NCBI GenBank assembly: GCA_024275635.1
Contig: JAJRYT010000167.1
Location: 1-45,273, forward strand
Source: Chloroflexota bacterium
Lineage (GTDB): Bacteria; Chloroflexota; Anaerolineae; Promineifilales; Promineifilaceae
DNA: 45,273 bases
Reading direction: 5' to 3'
The translations under genes were made by a program, and so were the position numbers. Positions 27,108-35,750 of the stretch are shown piece after piece. Within the stretch, counting starts at the first letter, position 1. The number at the start of each line of letters is the position of its first letter. The notes beneath the pieces are model-generated. The model did no database searches, was not told where the DNA came from, and worked only from the letters and a program-made list of their open reading frames with translations.

Positions 27108-28232
27108 TTATTGTCCAAGCACGATCTCTACAAAGCTGGTACGGTAAGGAAAGACCCATAGCTCTTGCTTATATTTCTTTTCCCCGGTGTTGACTGTAAT
27201 TTCGTAATATCCGGCGGGGACGTCGTCCAGGACAAAGTTTTCTTGCCAATTGTTGTCGGGATTGACATGGGTTCCGGCGTAGCTCGTTGTGGCCAGGTAA
27301 CGGGAAGGTGCGTCAATACGACGCAGGCTAATGGGGGCTTCTTCAACCAGTTCGCCGCTGGGCCAGGTAACGCGGCCAGCGACTGAGCTAAAGTCGGGGA
27401 ATGGGTAGAGCCACAGCAGGGGATTCCGTGTGTTATCATAGCTATTTTGCCCCAGGCGCACTTCAAAGTGGAGATGTGGGCCATCAGCGACGCCGGTTGC
27501 TCCGGAAAGGGCGATAGTTTCTTGCGCGTTTACATGCTGCCCTTCATTAACAAGGAGTGTGGACACGTGGCCGTATAGGTTGAAAACAGGCTGCCCATGC
27601 CAACGTGAATCGAGCTCGATGACGACGAGGTTGCCGTAGAAGTTGGCATGTGGGCCATAGATGACGCTGGTATCATCTCCGACAACACGAACTATGCCGC
27701 TGGCGGCGGCGATGATTTCGGTACCGGTGGGGACGTAGAATTCGACCCCGTGATGAGGGCGTAAGGTTCCGCCACGGGTGCTGCCGTAGGGGTAGGTTTT
27801 GTCTGTCCAGACGGTCCCCCCTTCGGGAATGGGACGGCGCAGCCAGTAATGTTCGTCGGGGGATGTGAGGGGCAGGGACGGCGGGGTGAAGGTGGGTTGT
27901 GGCGTGAGGCTTGCTGTTTCGGTTGCCGTGGCTGGGGGCGTGTTAGTGGTAGTGGTAGTGGGCGGCACGGCCGTTGCCGTGACTAAATCGGCCGGATCAA
28001 CCAGAGAGAAGGATGGGGGCTGGCTGGCGGGCGCAGATATGATGGCCGGCGGCGGCAGTGTAACAGTGATAACGGGTGGCAGTTCTGGGGAAGATACAGT
28101 CACTGCCGGAACAACTGCGGCGTTAACTACCGGGCCTGATTGACAGGCAGTTAAGGTGAACAGAAGGATACTGATGAGGGGCAAGCAGTAATTGAAGAAT
28201 AGCTGATTGCGAGTGGGTTTTAGGATGTTCAT
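27108..28232 (-). CDS. M23 (LytM-like) peptidase-fold lipoprotein
   Basis: An extracellular protein of 374 residues. The lipoprotein signal is SILLFTLTAC, with Cys30 as lipid anchor. A Pro/Thr/Ala-rich linker (about 35-125) spans the wall. The M23 fold (about 140-275) shows PHHGVEFYVPTGTEI, LYGHVSTLLV and the second histidine pair in GPHLHFEVRLG. In the first metal motif the usual HxxxD reads HxxxE, so zinc binding may be altered. The C-terminal part (WPSGELVEEAPISL ... VPAGYYEITV) looks like a carboxypeptidase-regulatory-type beta domain. It follows ftcD after 25 bp. Likely roles are peptidoglycan cleavage or, if inactive, wall binding. Confidence 0.85.
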   Translation of the reverse strand: MNILKPTRNQLFFNYCLPLISILLFTLTACQSGPVVNAAVVPAVTVSSPELPPVITVTLPPPAIISAPASQPPSFSLVDPADLVTATAVPPTTTTTNTPPATATETASLTPQPTFTPPSLPLTSPDEHYWLRRPIPEGGTVWTDKTYPYGSTRGGTLRPHHGVEFYVPTGTEIIAAASGIVRVVGDDTSVIYGPHANFYGNLVVIELDSRWHGQPVFNLYGHVSTLLVNEGQHVNAQETIALSGATGVADGPHLHFEVRLGQNSYDNTRNPLLWLYPFPDFSSVAGRVTWPSGELVEEAPISLRRIDAPSRYLATTSYAGTHVNPDNNWQENFVLDDVPAGYYEITVNTGEKKYKQELWVFPYRTSFVEIVLGQ

Positions 28233-28257
28233 AGTGTCTGGTTGGCTGTTAGGCCGA

Positions 28258-29775
28258 CTAAAATCCGCCTCGCTCAGCGGCTGTTCTTTTGGCTAATTCG
28301 ACTAAAATGGCCGTTTCAGTTTCCAGTGTTTCTACTTCTTGATGCCATTCCTGAGCTAATTCCTGGTTTTGCAGACCAACGGCGTTAATTTTGACATTGA
28401 GCGCGGCGACTTGTACAGCGGCATAGGCCATGATGACGCCGGCTACCGCATCTGTGACCGCATTAGTATTACCGATTTGGGCAATAGTATAGGCTAATTG
28501 GGCGGCCTCAAGACTGAGATGAGCGACATGCAGTGGGACTGCGCCAGCGCCAATTGTGGCCTGTTCAGTGGCGGCAGCCTGCTCAGATTTACTTAAATCC
28601 TTGTTGCGCCAGGCGGCCATTACCTGTTCAAAAGCGGCGGCGTCTTCGGCGATAGCAGTGAAAAGAGCCTGCCGTAAATGGGCGGCCTGATCTAAAATAG
28701 CCCGCGCTTCATCATCTACGGCCGTATATTTTTTGCGCCCGACAGTCAGTCCGGCAACCATCTGGGTCAAGGCGGCGGCCAAAGAGCCGGCCAGGGCGGC
28801 AACAGAGCCGCCACCAGGCGCAGGCGTCTTGGCTGCTACATCGCTCAGGAATGCTTCCAGCGTGATTTCTGATGACGCATCGGTTTCTTCTTGCAGCCGA
28901 TATTCCAGTACCTGGTTGTCTTCCATCCCATCTACTTGTAGATACCATTTGGCGGTGTCCATGAAGGCTTTTTGCGGGGTTAAACCCACGAGTTCAGCTT
29001 TGGTGATGGTCAGGCCATAACGGGCGGCTTCGCGGCGCACCATTTCTTGCGCACGGTAAATGGGAGTTTTCTCAAAATTGGTCAGGTTCATGCTGACCTG
29101 GGCCTGTCCCTCCACCAGGAACCCTTTGGCCTGGACGAAGCGCAGCCCACCGCCGATGTGGCGGATGTTGCGGGCGATCTGGTCAGCAATTTCCACATTG
29201 TCGCTGTTTAGATATATGTTGTAGGCTATAAGGAACGGCCGTACCCCAATCACAGTTGCGCCCCAGGGCCTGGGTTCAGCCGGACCAAAATCATGCTTGC
29301 GATCTGGGTCTGTGGCCACCGTTTCTTTCCAGGTCTCGTATTGTCCCTTGCGAATGGCCGATAATTTAATGCGTTCTGGACGGGTAGCCGCCTTCCCGTA
29401 AAGATAAACAGCCACGCCTAATTCCTTGCCAACCCGTTGGCCTAGCCGATTAGCCAGGGTGACACAGTCATTGAGCGTGACTCCTTTGATGGGAATGAAC
29501 GGGCAAACGTCGGTAGCCCCAATACGAGGGTGTTCCCCGGTATGTTCATTCAAGTTGATGTGTTGGGCGGCATAAGCAATGGCTTGAAATGCGCCTTCCT
29601 CGACAGCTTTCAAATCGCCAACAAAGGTAATGACAGTACGATTGTGGTCAGGGTCGGCGCTGACGTTAAGAAGATGAACGCCGGACGCTGACCGGATGGC
29701 GTCGGCGATACCGTAGTAGATTTCGGGATTACGGCCGTTACTAAAATTAGGCACGCATTCGACAATTTGCTGCAT
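28258..29775 (-). CDS. ftcD: Bifunctional glutamate formimidoyltransferase / formimidoyl-THF cyclodeaminase
   Basis: The protein of 505 residues carries both activities of the last folate-linked steps of histidine breakdown: transfer of the formimino group from formiminoglutamate to tetrahydrofolate, then deamination to methenyl-THF. The transferase part spans about residues 1-300 (ECVPNFSNGRN; catalytic His in GEHPRIGATDVCPFIP; PFLIAYNIYLNS). The cyclodeaminase part spans about 305-500 (FLSDVAAKTPAPGGGSVAAL; NTNAVTDAVAGV). The order and length match the eukaryotic FTCD arrangement rather than two separate bacterial genes. No other hut genes are in the window. It is followed by the M23 lipoprotein after 25 bp, probably without functional link. 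The 357-bp gap upstream (29776-30132) holds no convincing gene. Confidence 0.95.
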   Translation of the reverse strand: MQQIVECVPNFSNGRNPEIYYGIADAIRSASGVHLLNVSADPDHNRTVITFVGDLKAVEEGAFQAIAYAAQHINLNEHTGEHPRIGATDVCPFIPIKGVTLNDCVTLANRLGQRVGKELGVAVYLYGKAATRPERIKLSAIRKGQYETWKETVATDPDRKHDFGPAEPRPWGATVIGVRPFLIAYNIYLNSDNVEIADQIARNIRHIGGGLRFVQAKGFLVEGQAQVSMNLTNFEKTPIYRAQEMVRREAARYGLTITKAELVGLTPQKAFMDTAKWYLQVDGMEDNQVLEYRLQEETDASSEITLEAFLSDVAAKTPAPGGGSVAALAGSLAAALTQMVAGLTVGRKKYTAVDDEARAILDQAAHLRQALFTAIAEDAAAFEQVMAAWRNKDLSKSEQAAATEQATIGAGAVPLHVAHLSLEAAQLAYTIAQIGNTNAVTDAVAGVIMAYAAVQVAALNVKINAVGLQNQELAQEWHQEVETLETETAILVELAKRTAAERGGF

Positions 29776-30132
29776 GACTCAAAGTATCCTTTTCCGTGTG
29801 AGTAAAATTCAAACAGATGAGTTTTATCACGAATAAGATTAACAGGCTAATTAAGCGCATGGCCATTGCCGGGCGCTTTCTCAGGGGCGTTTTGGGCAAG
29901 AATTATCTGGGGCAGCGTCTGGTATCTCAGTAGCTGAATAGTTCCGCGCAAATAACCTGTGAAATCGACGTGAGTGGAGAATAAAAAACGCTTAATATAG
30001 CAGATTTGCCGCTGTATGCTGTAAAGGGACACATATCTTATGATAAAATGTCAGGTGATTCTATTAGGTAGGTCTAATAAAAGCAGAAAGATAAAAATTG
30101 TAATAGTATGATTTAATTGGAGGCGTAATGGC

Positions 30133-30666
30133 ATGGATTGGTTACAAATATTTGCAGATTACTTGAGTGCGCTAATTGTTAATCCCCTGGTCGCTCAAAT
30201 AGTTGCCGGCGCAGCAGAAGGCGTTGTCGTTGGTTTGATTGTGGGGGCTGTCGTTTGGGCAATTATGCAAGCGCCAGACACGTTGGGCCGGGCGTTGTTA
30301 TTGAGCATTATCCTGGGCATCGGCGTCATCGTTTGGGAATTTGCCCGCATTGGCGCGGTGATGGGGATGGGGATGGGCGGCATCATAGACTCTTTTAATA
30401 CGAATCCTCAAATTGGCCGCATGTTTTTGACCGCCGGCGTTCATACGTTGACGGCGATGTTTGTTGGCGCTCTGATTGGCGTTGGCTCCCGCGCGCCTAA
30501 TTATATGATTAAAGGGGCGATCATTGGCCTTTTCTTGGGGGCGTTAGCCGGCGCGGCAATACGTTTTGGCCTTTATTTTTTTGGCGTAAGGGTGAATTTA
30601 CTTATTTTTCGGGGTTTGGTTTCGCTGGGTACCTGGGCGCTTTTGGCAACATTTAGCGGGAAGTGA
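30133..30666 (+). CDS. Small polytopic membrane protein of unknown function
   Basis: I do not recognise the family. The 177 residues form about five hydrophobic helices rich in Gly and Ala: QIVAGAAEGVVVGLIVGAV, ALLLSIILGIGVIVW, FLTAGVHTLTAMFVGAL, MIKGAIIGLFLGALAGAA and LLIFRGLVSLGTWALL. The repeated small-residue helices suggest tight packing or a pore, but nothing catalytic is visible. GGAGG at 30119-30123 lies 9 nt before the chosen ATG. The ATG at 30128 is out of frame. It is convergent with the J-domain gene at 30693. Confidence 0.75.
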   Translation: MDWLQIFADYLSALIVNPLVAQIVAGAAEGVVVGLIVGAVVWAIMQAPDTLGRALLLSIILGIGVIVWEFARIGAVMGMGMGGIIDSFNTNPQIGRMFLTAGVHTLTAMFVGALIGVGSRAPNYMIKGAIIGLFLGALAGAAIRFGLYFFGVRVNLLIFRGLVSLGTWALLATFSGK

Positions 30667-30692
30667 TGAGATCCTATCCGCTCATAATGATT

Positions 30693-31676
30693 TTAATTGG
30701 GGTCATCTAAAATATCATCATCCCAGATCGGCTGCCGCCAATTCTCGGGTACGGCCGTTTCCGCAACAGCAAACACATCTTCAAAAGCTATGTCCATAAC
30801 CGCATCCGCCAAAGCATCCCCGCCGAAATCTGGCTCCTCTTGTCCAAATTGTTCCACTTGTTGTTTTAAGACATCTCGTATCATTAACTTGTGAGCAATT
30901 TCATCCTGAAGTTCATGGCTGATTTTAGCCAACAAATCACGCCCTTCCGCTGCTGCGCGTTCCGTGCGGTTCAGCAATCGGGCGCTTTTGTGACATTCCA
31001 AACGGCTCATCTCCTCGTTAATTTCGGCCAGGCGACGGCGGCAGCGGGTTAACTCTACGTAGAGCGCCTGGACCAATTGGCGCTTCGTATGTGCATACTC
31101 AATGCGGTCAGCGCTGTTTGGTTCCTGGGCTAACTTTTTTAGCTGTGCCAGGTCGCCGGCAGAGTAAGCGACATTGATAGCTTTCATGATGCGAGTACGG
31201 TAGGCGCGGTCAACGTCATCCAGAGCCAGGTCAGGATGAAAACGGCGGGCCAGTTGGCGGTATAATTGTTTTAGGGCGCTCGTGTCGTCTTCATTCAGCT
31301 TTATCGGCGGCGTTTCTAGCGGCGTTTCGCGGTAGCGGTACTCACCGCTGGCCGCGGTTTTTTGGGGGTCGAATTGCCATTCTTGGCGACCTTCCCACTC
31401 GGCGTGCATATCATTGGCAAAGGCATAATCTTCTTGTAATTGGCGTAACTGCCGTCTGTGTTCCTGAATTTCGGCGTGCAATTTTTCCAACCGCCGGGTT
31501 AATGGTTCGATACGGGCGCGTAGTTTGAATTCAAAGGCGCTGATAACAGTCAGGCGATCAGCTAACCCGGCTTCGGCTTCGATGAGCTGTGGGCGTATTT
31601 GGGCTAACAGCGTTTCCAGTTCAATGATTTTTTCGCGCCAGTCTCCGTTGGCTTTAGTCAGGTGTCGGTTTATCAT
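30693..31676 (-). CDS. Coiled-coil protein with internal J domain
   Basis: A protein of 327 residues. The N-terminal 110 residues are charged and helical, predicted as coiled coil (LETLLAQIRPQLIEAEAGL, then RLEKLHAEIQEHRRQL). A J domain spans about residues 125-195: SALKQLYRQLARRFHPDLA holds the His-Pro-Asp triad needed to stimulate DnaK, and INVAYSAGDLAQLKKL matches helix IV. A second coiled region (200-285) and an acidic tail (DFGGDALADAVMD ... WDDDILDDPN) follow. The layout resembles other J-domain proteins with molecular-adaptor roles. No ribosome site of note. Its partner is unknown, and it is divergent from the small XRE regulator. Confidence 0.75.
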   Translation of the reverse strand: MINRHLTKANGDWREKIIELETLLAQIRPQLIEAEAGLADRLTVISAFEFKLRARIEPLTRRLEKLHAEIQEHRRQLRQLQEDYAFANDMHAEWEGRQEWQFDPQKTAASGEYRYRETPLETPPIKLNEDDTSALKQLYRQLARRFHPDLALDDVDRAYRTRIMKAINVAYSAGDLAQLKKLAQEPNSADRIEYAHTKRQLVQALYVELTRCRRRLAEINEEMSRLECHKSARLLNRTERAAAEGRDLLAKISHELQDEIAHKLMIRDVLKQQVEQFGQEEPDFGGDALADAVMDIAFEDVFAVAETAVPENWRQPIWDDDILDDPN

Positions 31677-31784
31677 GTTATTTGCTTCAATAGTATGAGC
31701 GCCATTTGCCTATCCTTGAATGCGCTGAATTGTAACATGCTTTGCCAGGATTTTTTGATCAGCCTTACAAGTAGCACTTTTGAG

Positions 31785-31806
31785 AATGTCAAGCTTGCTT
31801 GACATT
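31785..31806. promoter_or_regulatory. 22-bp palindromic operator overlapping the -35 box
   Basis: Two perfect 10-bp arms (AATGTCAAGC and GCTTGACATT) surround TT at 31795-31796. The right arm contains the -35 hexamer TTGACA. An exact third half-site GCTTGACATT recurs at 31842-31851, next to the ribosome site. This arrangement suits repression by the dimeric XRE regulator encoded just downstream. Confidence 0.7.
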
Positions 31807-31827
31807 TTGGCTTGCATACAGTAGAAT
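31799..31827 (+). promoter_or_regulatory. Sigma70-type promoter of the XRE/membrane-protein pair
   Basis: TTGACA (31799-31804), a 17-nt spacer and TAGAAT (31822-31827) match the consensus closely. The ATG of the regulator lies about 38 nt beyond the -10 box. Confidence 0.7.
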
Positions 31828-31865
31828 ATCTTGTAAAGCCAGCTTGACATTAACGAGAGGTGATA

Positions 31866-32078
31866 ATGAATGTAGAAGTTACTAATCAAGTGAAATCATA
31901 CAGAAAGAAATTTCAATATACGCAACATTCGTTGGCACAAATGGTTGGCGTGTCGCGGCAAAGTATTATTTCCATTGAACAGGGGCGTTACGTTCCCAGT
32001 TTGAAATTGGCTTTGATGTTTGCCAGGACGTTTAATTGTACAACTGATGATCTATTTCAATTAGTGGAGGAAAAATAA
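31866..32078 (+). CDS. Small XRE-family (Cro/CI-like) regulator
   Basis: A protein of 70 residues made of one helix-turn-helix domain: YRKKFQYTQHSLAQMVGVSRQSIISIEQGRYVPSLKLAL. The frame is open from a GTG at 31860, but GAGAGG just upstream fits the ATG at 31866 better (5-nt spacing). It probably binds the palindrome at 31785-31806 and represses its own promoter. Its stop overlaps the ATG of the next gene by one base (TAATG), so the two are translationally coupled. Pairs of such a regulator with a small membrane protein are widespread in bacteria; the trigger is usually unknown. Confidence 0.88.
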   Translation: MNVEVTNQVKSYRKKFQYTQHSLAQMVGVSRQSIISIEQGRYVPSLKLALMFARTFNCTTDDLFQLVEEK

Positions 32079-32296
32079 TGTTTTTTTGGAAAAGAGCAGC
32101 GCTTGATGAACGGTTTGTGATGCATCGCTTGTATTCAACTCGATTTGCGGTTGTTGTTTCAGCCGTGATCATGGGTTTATGGTTTTATTACGATATGGTC
32201 GTCAATGAAGTTTACCATTGGGATATTTTTATCTTTCTAGTCGTGATGGCAGTGGCTAAGTTGAGCGCGATGTTGTATTACCAGTTCACAGATTGA
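32078..32296 (+). CDS. Small two-helix membrane protein coupled to the XRE regulator
   Basis: A protein of 72 residues with two hydrophobic segments (about 23-42, FAVVVSAVIMGLWFYYDM; and 48-68, DIFIFLVVMAVAKLSAMLYY) and a positively charged start (WKRAALDER). GGAGG lies about 8 nt upstream, inside the regulator gene. The family is not recognised. It may be a membrane sensor or antagonist of the regulator, by analogy with other coupled pairs. Confidence 0.75.
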   Translation: MFFWKRAALDERFVMHRLYSTRFAVVVSAVIMGLWFYYDMVVNEVYHWDIFIFLVVMAVAKLSAMLYYQFTD

Positions 32297-32400
32297 ATCC
32301 ACAAAGCCAGATTTTAACTGCCGGTTGTGCCGACGACGCCAATAGATAAGTATAAATTGGCGGAATCAGTGCAATCGGCGGATAGTTTTTGAATCTCAGT

Positions 32401-32492
32401 AGATCAAGATTTTGCCACGAATGCCACGAATTACACGAAAAACAAGTCCCTAATTCGTGAAATTTGTGCAATTCGTGGCAGATTTTAGATCT
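32401..32492. repeat. 92-bp inverted repeat with CCACGAAT units
   Basis: The left side AGATCAAGATTTTGCCACGAAT pairs imperfectly with 32471-32492. GCCACGAAT also occurs twice in a row (32413-32429), and ATTCGTG recurs between the arms. A weaker relative is at 40283-40330. The rest of the 475-bp gap 32297-32771 holds an eight-G run near 32508 and no gene or riboswitch that I can recognise. Confidence 0.5.
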
Positions 32493-32771
32493 TCAGGGTT
32501 CTTTTTTGGGGGGGGCTGGGGAATAGCCTAAAAGTCCTTTTTTGACCGGGAACGCCCGATTGTAACGCAGTTAGTAACAAATTAGCGGTATTGTTGTCGT
32601 AGTTACGTTGAATTCCCAAATAAATTTCAACTTAAAGGGATTGGTTGTGTACTGCTGCCCCTCTCAGCTGTGATGAATTGCTGCCTGGGCGACTACCAGA
32701 CATGCAGGTTAATCGCTTTATTGGGTATATACCCTGAAAAATAATTTGTTACGTAAAAAAGGGCTGACTTG

Positions 32772-35393
32772 ATGCTTAAAGAGACAATGATTCACACTTC
32801 TGGTTCCCGGCAACCGCGCTTTACGGCCGTCATCGCTGGCCTATTTCTGTTGTTCGTTTTATTACAATTCTGGGGGGCTGCGCCGGCCCTGGCCGATTAC
32901 GTGGGCACGGCCGTTAACCGCATATTCCTCGATCCCGCCAGCGCGGCGACGGTTGCCAATGGCTATCAAAACGGCGACGAAATTTCCTTCATCCTGGAAA
33001 CCACCCCGGCGGACACAGGCAGCACTGTTGGTATGGCCGCCTGGACAACCGTCTACATTCCCCCCGGCGTAGAAGTAATTGGCGCTGAACTAGCCGCGCC
33101 CAACGGCGATGGCACGTATTCCCCTATAGCCGCCAAAGATACGGCCGCTGCCAGCGACGACTGTGGTAATCGCGGCTGTGCCTTTCCCTTATCGGGCATA
33201 ATGCAAAACGGGCAGGTCAACGAAGTGCAACAAGACACCGGCATTTTTTACAGCTTAGACCCGCAAACCAAACTGTTGGCCATTCCCTTCAACGTGGAAA
33301 CTACCGGCTCTTCCAAGAGCGGCAATCAAAATATTTATAACGAATGGGATTACAATCAGATATTGGCGTTTGGCGTGAAAACGCCCACAGCCCTTTCTGG
33401 CAACAGCGGCACAGGGAATACGCCGCTGGTGCAGATTGGCGGCAGTTGGGTGGGAACCGGTTCGCCTGTGGCTGGTTCAGGCGCGTATTACACCAATGAT
33501 TATGATCCCGATTGCAGTGCCTCGACCACTTTTGTGGATGACTTGCAATGTCCTGGCCCCTGGCAGCGTATCAAATACGCCAACGCCAAAATTGGCGGTT
33601 CTGGCCCCTTGGTTCCGGCAACGACTGGGGCTGTAGAACCGCAAACGAATACGGCCGTTCTCGCTACGGCCGGGTACGACTTTTCCGTGAGCGGCCCGCT
33701 GCCCATCGGCGCCAACGCAGTGCGTTTTGTGCAGGGTATCCGCCATCTTGGTGACCTGGAAACCGCCCGCATCACCTTCCGCGTCACCGACGCCGCCGCA
33801 TTTATGGCCGCTATAGACAATCGCATCTTCTGCCTGGACGCTACCGGTGGCGACACCGACAAACCTGGACGCGGCCCGCAGGATAACAACTGGCGTTACT
33901 ACGAAGGCAACAACCACACCTGCTTTGAGGGCAGCTCAACAGCGTCCCTGCTCAAGCGGGCCATGTTCGTCAACGGCCAGGCCGACAACGGCAATAACCT
34001 TTCCCCCAATGACATTATCGGTTATGAGATCACCTTCCAGAATACAACTGGCGCGCCGTTGTATGATATTGATTTAACGGACACCCCGGTAACAACCAAC
34101 CTCACTTTAGTCGCGCCGGGCACGGCTGGCTGCGCTTACAGCAGCTACAACGGCAATCAGGCTGGACAGCCCACGTTTAACAACATCAGCGGCGGAACGG
34201 CTGCCTGGAATCGGCTTAATAGTCTGGCTGCTGGGGACGCCGTAACCGTTTACGTTTGCGGGCAGGTAGACAGCGGCGCTGCCACCGGCGAGCAGGTTAG
34301 CAATCGCGCCCAGACCAGCTTTGCGCTGGTTGATGAGGCTGCGCCGGAACCGGTGTTGAGTTCGACAACCCTTGGCGTTGTCACCAATCAGATTGCCGGA
34401 ACCATTTATGCCGACAATGACAGCGGGGGCGATCTTTCGGCCGTGGACGCCGGGCTGTCAGGCGTGACGGTCAAACTTTACAATGATAACAACGGAGACG
34501 GTAAACTGGATAGCGGCGATACAGTCGCCGGGACGGTTGTGACCCGTCCCAACGGCTCGTATGAATTTAATAGTTACCCGGTCGGTAATTACTTGGTTGT
34601 GGCCGACGATTTGCCCGGTTACGCCAGCACAGGCGACAAGGATACGACGTTAACTGACTGTGCCGCGTCTACAGCTAATACCTGCGGCGTCATTGGCGGC
34701 ATTACCCTGACCAGCGATGGCGCCAGCCTGGGCAACGATTTCTTTGACGCTCAGATGGATTATGGCGACTTGACTGATTCTTACCTGACGCTGGCGACTA
34801 GCAACGGCGCCCGGCACACTGTTGGACTGCTTTACCTAGGCAGCACGCCGCCAGACGCAGACCTCACTGGGCAGCCGGGCGCTGCCGCCGCTGGGGATGA
34901 CACGGATGGCAATAATGATGATAATGGCATACAGCGGGCGGCGGCGACGAAATGGGTGCCGGGCGCGTCGGTTAATCTGGATGTGACTGTAACGGGAAAC
35001 AATGGCTATCTGGTCGGCTGGTTTGATTGGAACGGCGATGGCGCCTTTCAGGCAGGCGAAAAGGTTGATTTGGGCAGCGTAGCCGGTGGAGTCAATGCTC
35101 TATCGCTAACAGTTCCCAATGATGGCTCCTATACAGCGGGCAGTGATTTGAATGTGCGTTTCCGTCTGTATGATGCTGCCGCTGGCGCACCGACGGCGCC
35201 TATCGCGTCGGGGTTGGCGATAAATGGCGAGGTGGAGGATTATCATTGGTCGTTTGGCCCAACGGCCGTTACCCTGCAATCAGTACATGTGGATACGGCC
35301 GTTTCCACGGCCTGGTTATGGATTGGATTCTTGCTGGTATTGGCGTTGACGGTCATGACTTGGCTCTTCATCCGAGTGCGGATGAAGAGATAG
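32772..35393 (+). CDS. Large secreted surface protein with SdrD-like and GEVED-like domains
   Basis: A protein of about 873 residues. A signal peptide (hydrophobic TAVIAGLFLLFVLLQFW, cleavage after PALA) precedes a large beta-rich domain (about 45-390) of unknown type. A DUF11-like repeat follows (NDIIGYEITFQNTTGAPLYDIDLTD). An SdrD B-like module (about 540-650) shows calcium-binding patterns (NDNNGDGKLDSGDT). A GEVED-type domain follows (WFDWNGDGAFQAGE, ending GEVEDYHWSF). The C-terminus is a membrane helix with a basic end (WIGFLLVLALTVMTWLF, then RVRMKR), so the protein is anchored with its bulk outside. Likely roles are adhesion or sheath structure. The TTG at 32769 directly precedes the ATG chosen; the ATG at 32787 is a further candidate. 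Confidence 0.82.
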   Translation: MLKETMIHTSGSRQPRFTAVIAGLFLLFVLLQFWGAAPALADYVGTAVNRIFLDPASAATVANGYQNGDEISFILETTPADTGSTVGMAAWTTVYIPPGVEVIGAELAAPNGDGTYSPIAAKDTAAASDDCGNRGCAFPLSGIMQNGQVNEVQQDTGIFYSLDPQTKLLAIPFNVETTGSSKSGNQNIYNEWDYNQILAFGVKTPTALSGNSGTGNTPLVQIGGSWVGTGSPVAGSGAYYTNDYDPDCSASTTFVDDLQCPGPWQRIKYANAKIGGSGPLVPATTGAVEPQTNTAVLATAGYDFSVSGPLPIGANAVRFVQGIRHLGDLETARITFRVTDAAAFMAAIDNRIFCLDATGGDTDKPGRGPQDNNWRYYEGNNHTCFEGSSTASLLKRAMFVNGQADNGNNLSPNDIIGYEITFQNTTGAPLYDIDLTDTPVTTNLTLVAPGTAGCAYSSYNGNQAGQPTFNNISGGTAAWNRLNSLAAGDAVTVYVCGQVDSGAATGEQVSNRAQTSFALVDEAAPEPVLSSTTLGVVTNQIAGTIYADNDSGGDLSAVDAGLSGVTVKLYNDNNGDGKLDSGDTVAGTVVTRPNGSYEFNSYPVGNYLVVADDLPGYASTGDKDTTLTDCAASTANTCGVIGGITLTSDGASLGNDFFDAQMDYGDLTDSYLTLATSNGARHTVGLLYLGSTPPDADLTGQPGAAAAGDDTDGNNDDNGIQRAAATKWVPGASVNLDVTVTGNNGYLVGWFDWNGDGAFQAGEKVDLGSVAGGVNALSLTVPNDGSYTAGSDLNVRFRLYDAAAGAPTAPIASGLAINGEVEDYHWSFGPTAVTLQSVHVDTAVSTAWLWIGFLLVLALTVMTWLFIRVRMKR

Positions 35394-35413
35394 ACGACTA
35401 TATTTTCTAGAGT

Positions 35414-35454
35414 GGGGTCGAGGCTGGGAAGCGATCGGCTAAAGCCTTGACCCC
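35414..35454 (+). terminator. Terminator-like hairpin after the surface-protein gene
   Basis: GGGGTCGAGGCT (35414-35425) pairs with AGCCTTGACCCC (35443-35454), one G-T pair, 17-nt loop. No T-run follows, because the insertion-sequence derivative begins directly after the right arm. Confidence 0.5.
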
Positions 35455-35459
35455 GCTAA

Positions 35460-35617
35460 GCTCGACTTTGTACATTTAAGTCGAATAACAAACAGTATCA
35501 GCCAGACGGTCAAAAAGAGACCGTGGTATTTTCACAATATCTGGTTCTGCGGCGGACATTGAAAAAATGGCCGCCGGAAACCAATGTAGCTTTGGCTACT
35601 TTTGTACAAAGTCGAGC
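35460..35617. mobile_element. Internally deleted derivative (158 bp) of the insertion sequence at 8-1271
   Basis: Both ends of the full element are kept. Window positions 3-132 recur without a difference that I can see at 35455-35584, and 1239-1271 recurs at 35585-35617, so 1106 bp (133-1238) are missing. The outer repeats extend to CTAAGCTCGACTTTGTACA on both sides (35456-35474 and 35603-35621). It has no transposase gene, but it could be moved by the intact copy. No unambiguous direct target duplication was found (TAA left, TTA right). Confidence 0.88.
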
Positions 35618-35750
35618 TTAGTAGGCATGACAAAACGATGAAAGCGCAAGGCATTATCGTTTGCGTGCTTGTTTGGTCCGCTTTTTGGCTTGTTTCATGG
35701 GGGTGTTGTGGAAGTGGTCAGTTCTACTGCGGCAAGGAATTAAGCGCTAA

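Noticed and set aside
29847..30032. 61-codon minus-strand frame in the gap after ftcD
   Set aside because: No Shine-Dalgarno sequence, no hydrophobic or domain pattern, and A/T-rich intergenic composition.
32500..32771. Possible c-di-GMP or other riboswitch before the surface-protein gene
   Set aside because: I looked for the conserved GEMM core and tetraloop receptor but could not align the leader to any riboswitch class that I know.
35653..35697. Short basic peptide frame (MKQAKKRTKQARKR) downstream of the homocysteine methyltransferase, minus strand
   Set aside because: Only 14 codons with no ribosome site; it may be an eroded end of a longer tail, and cannot be supported as a gene.
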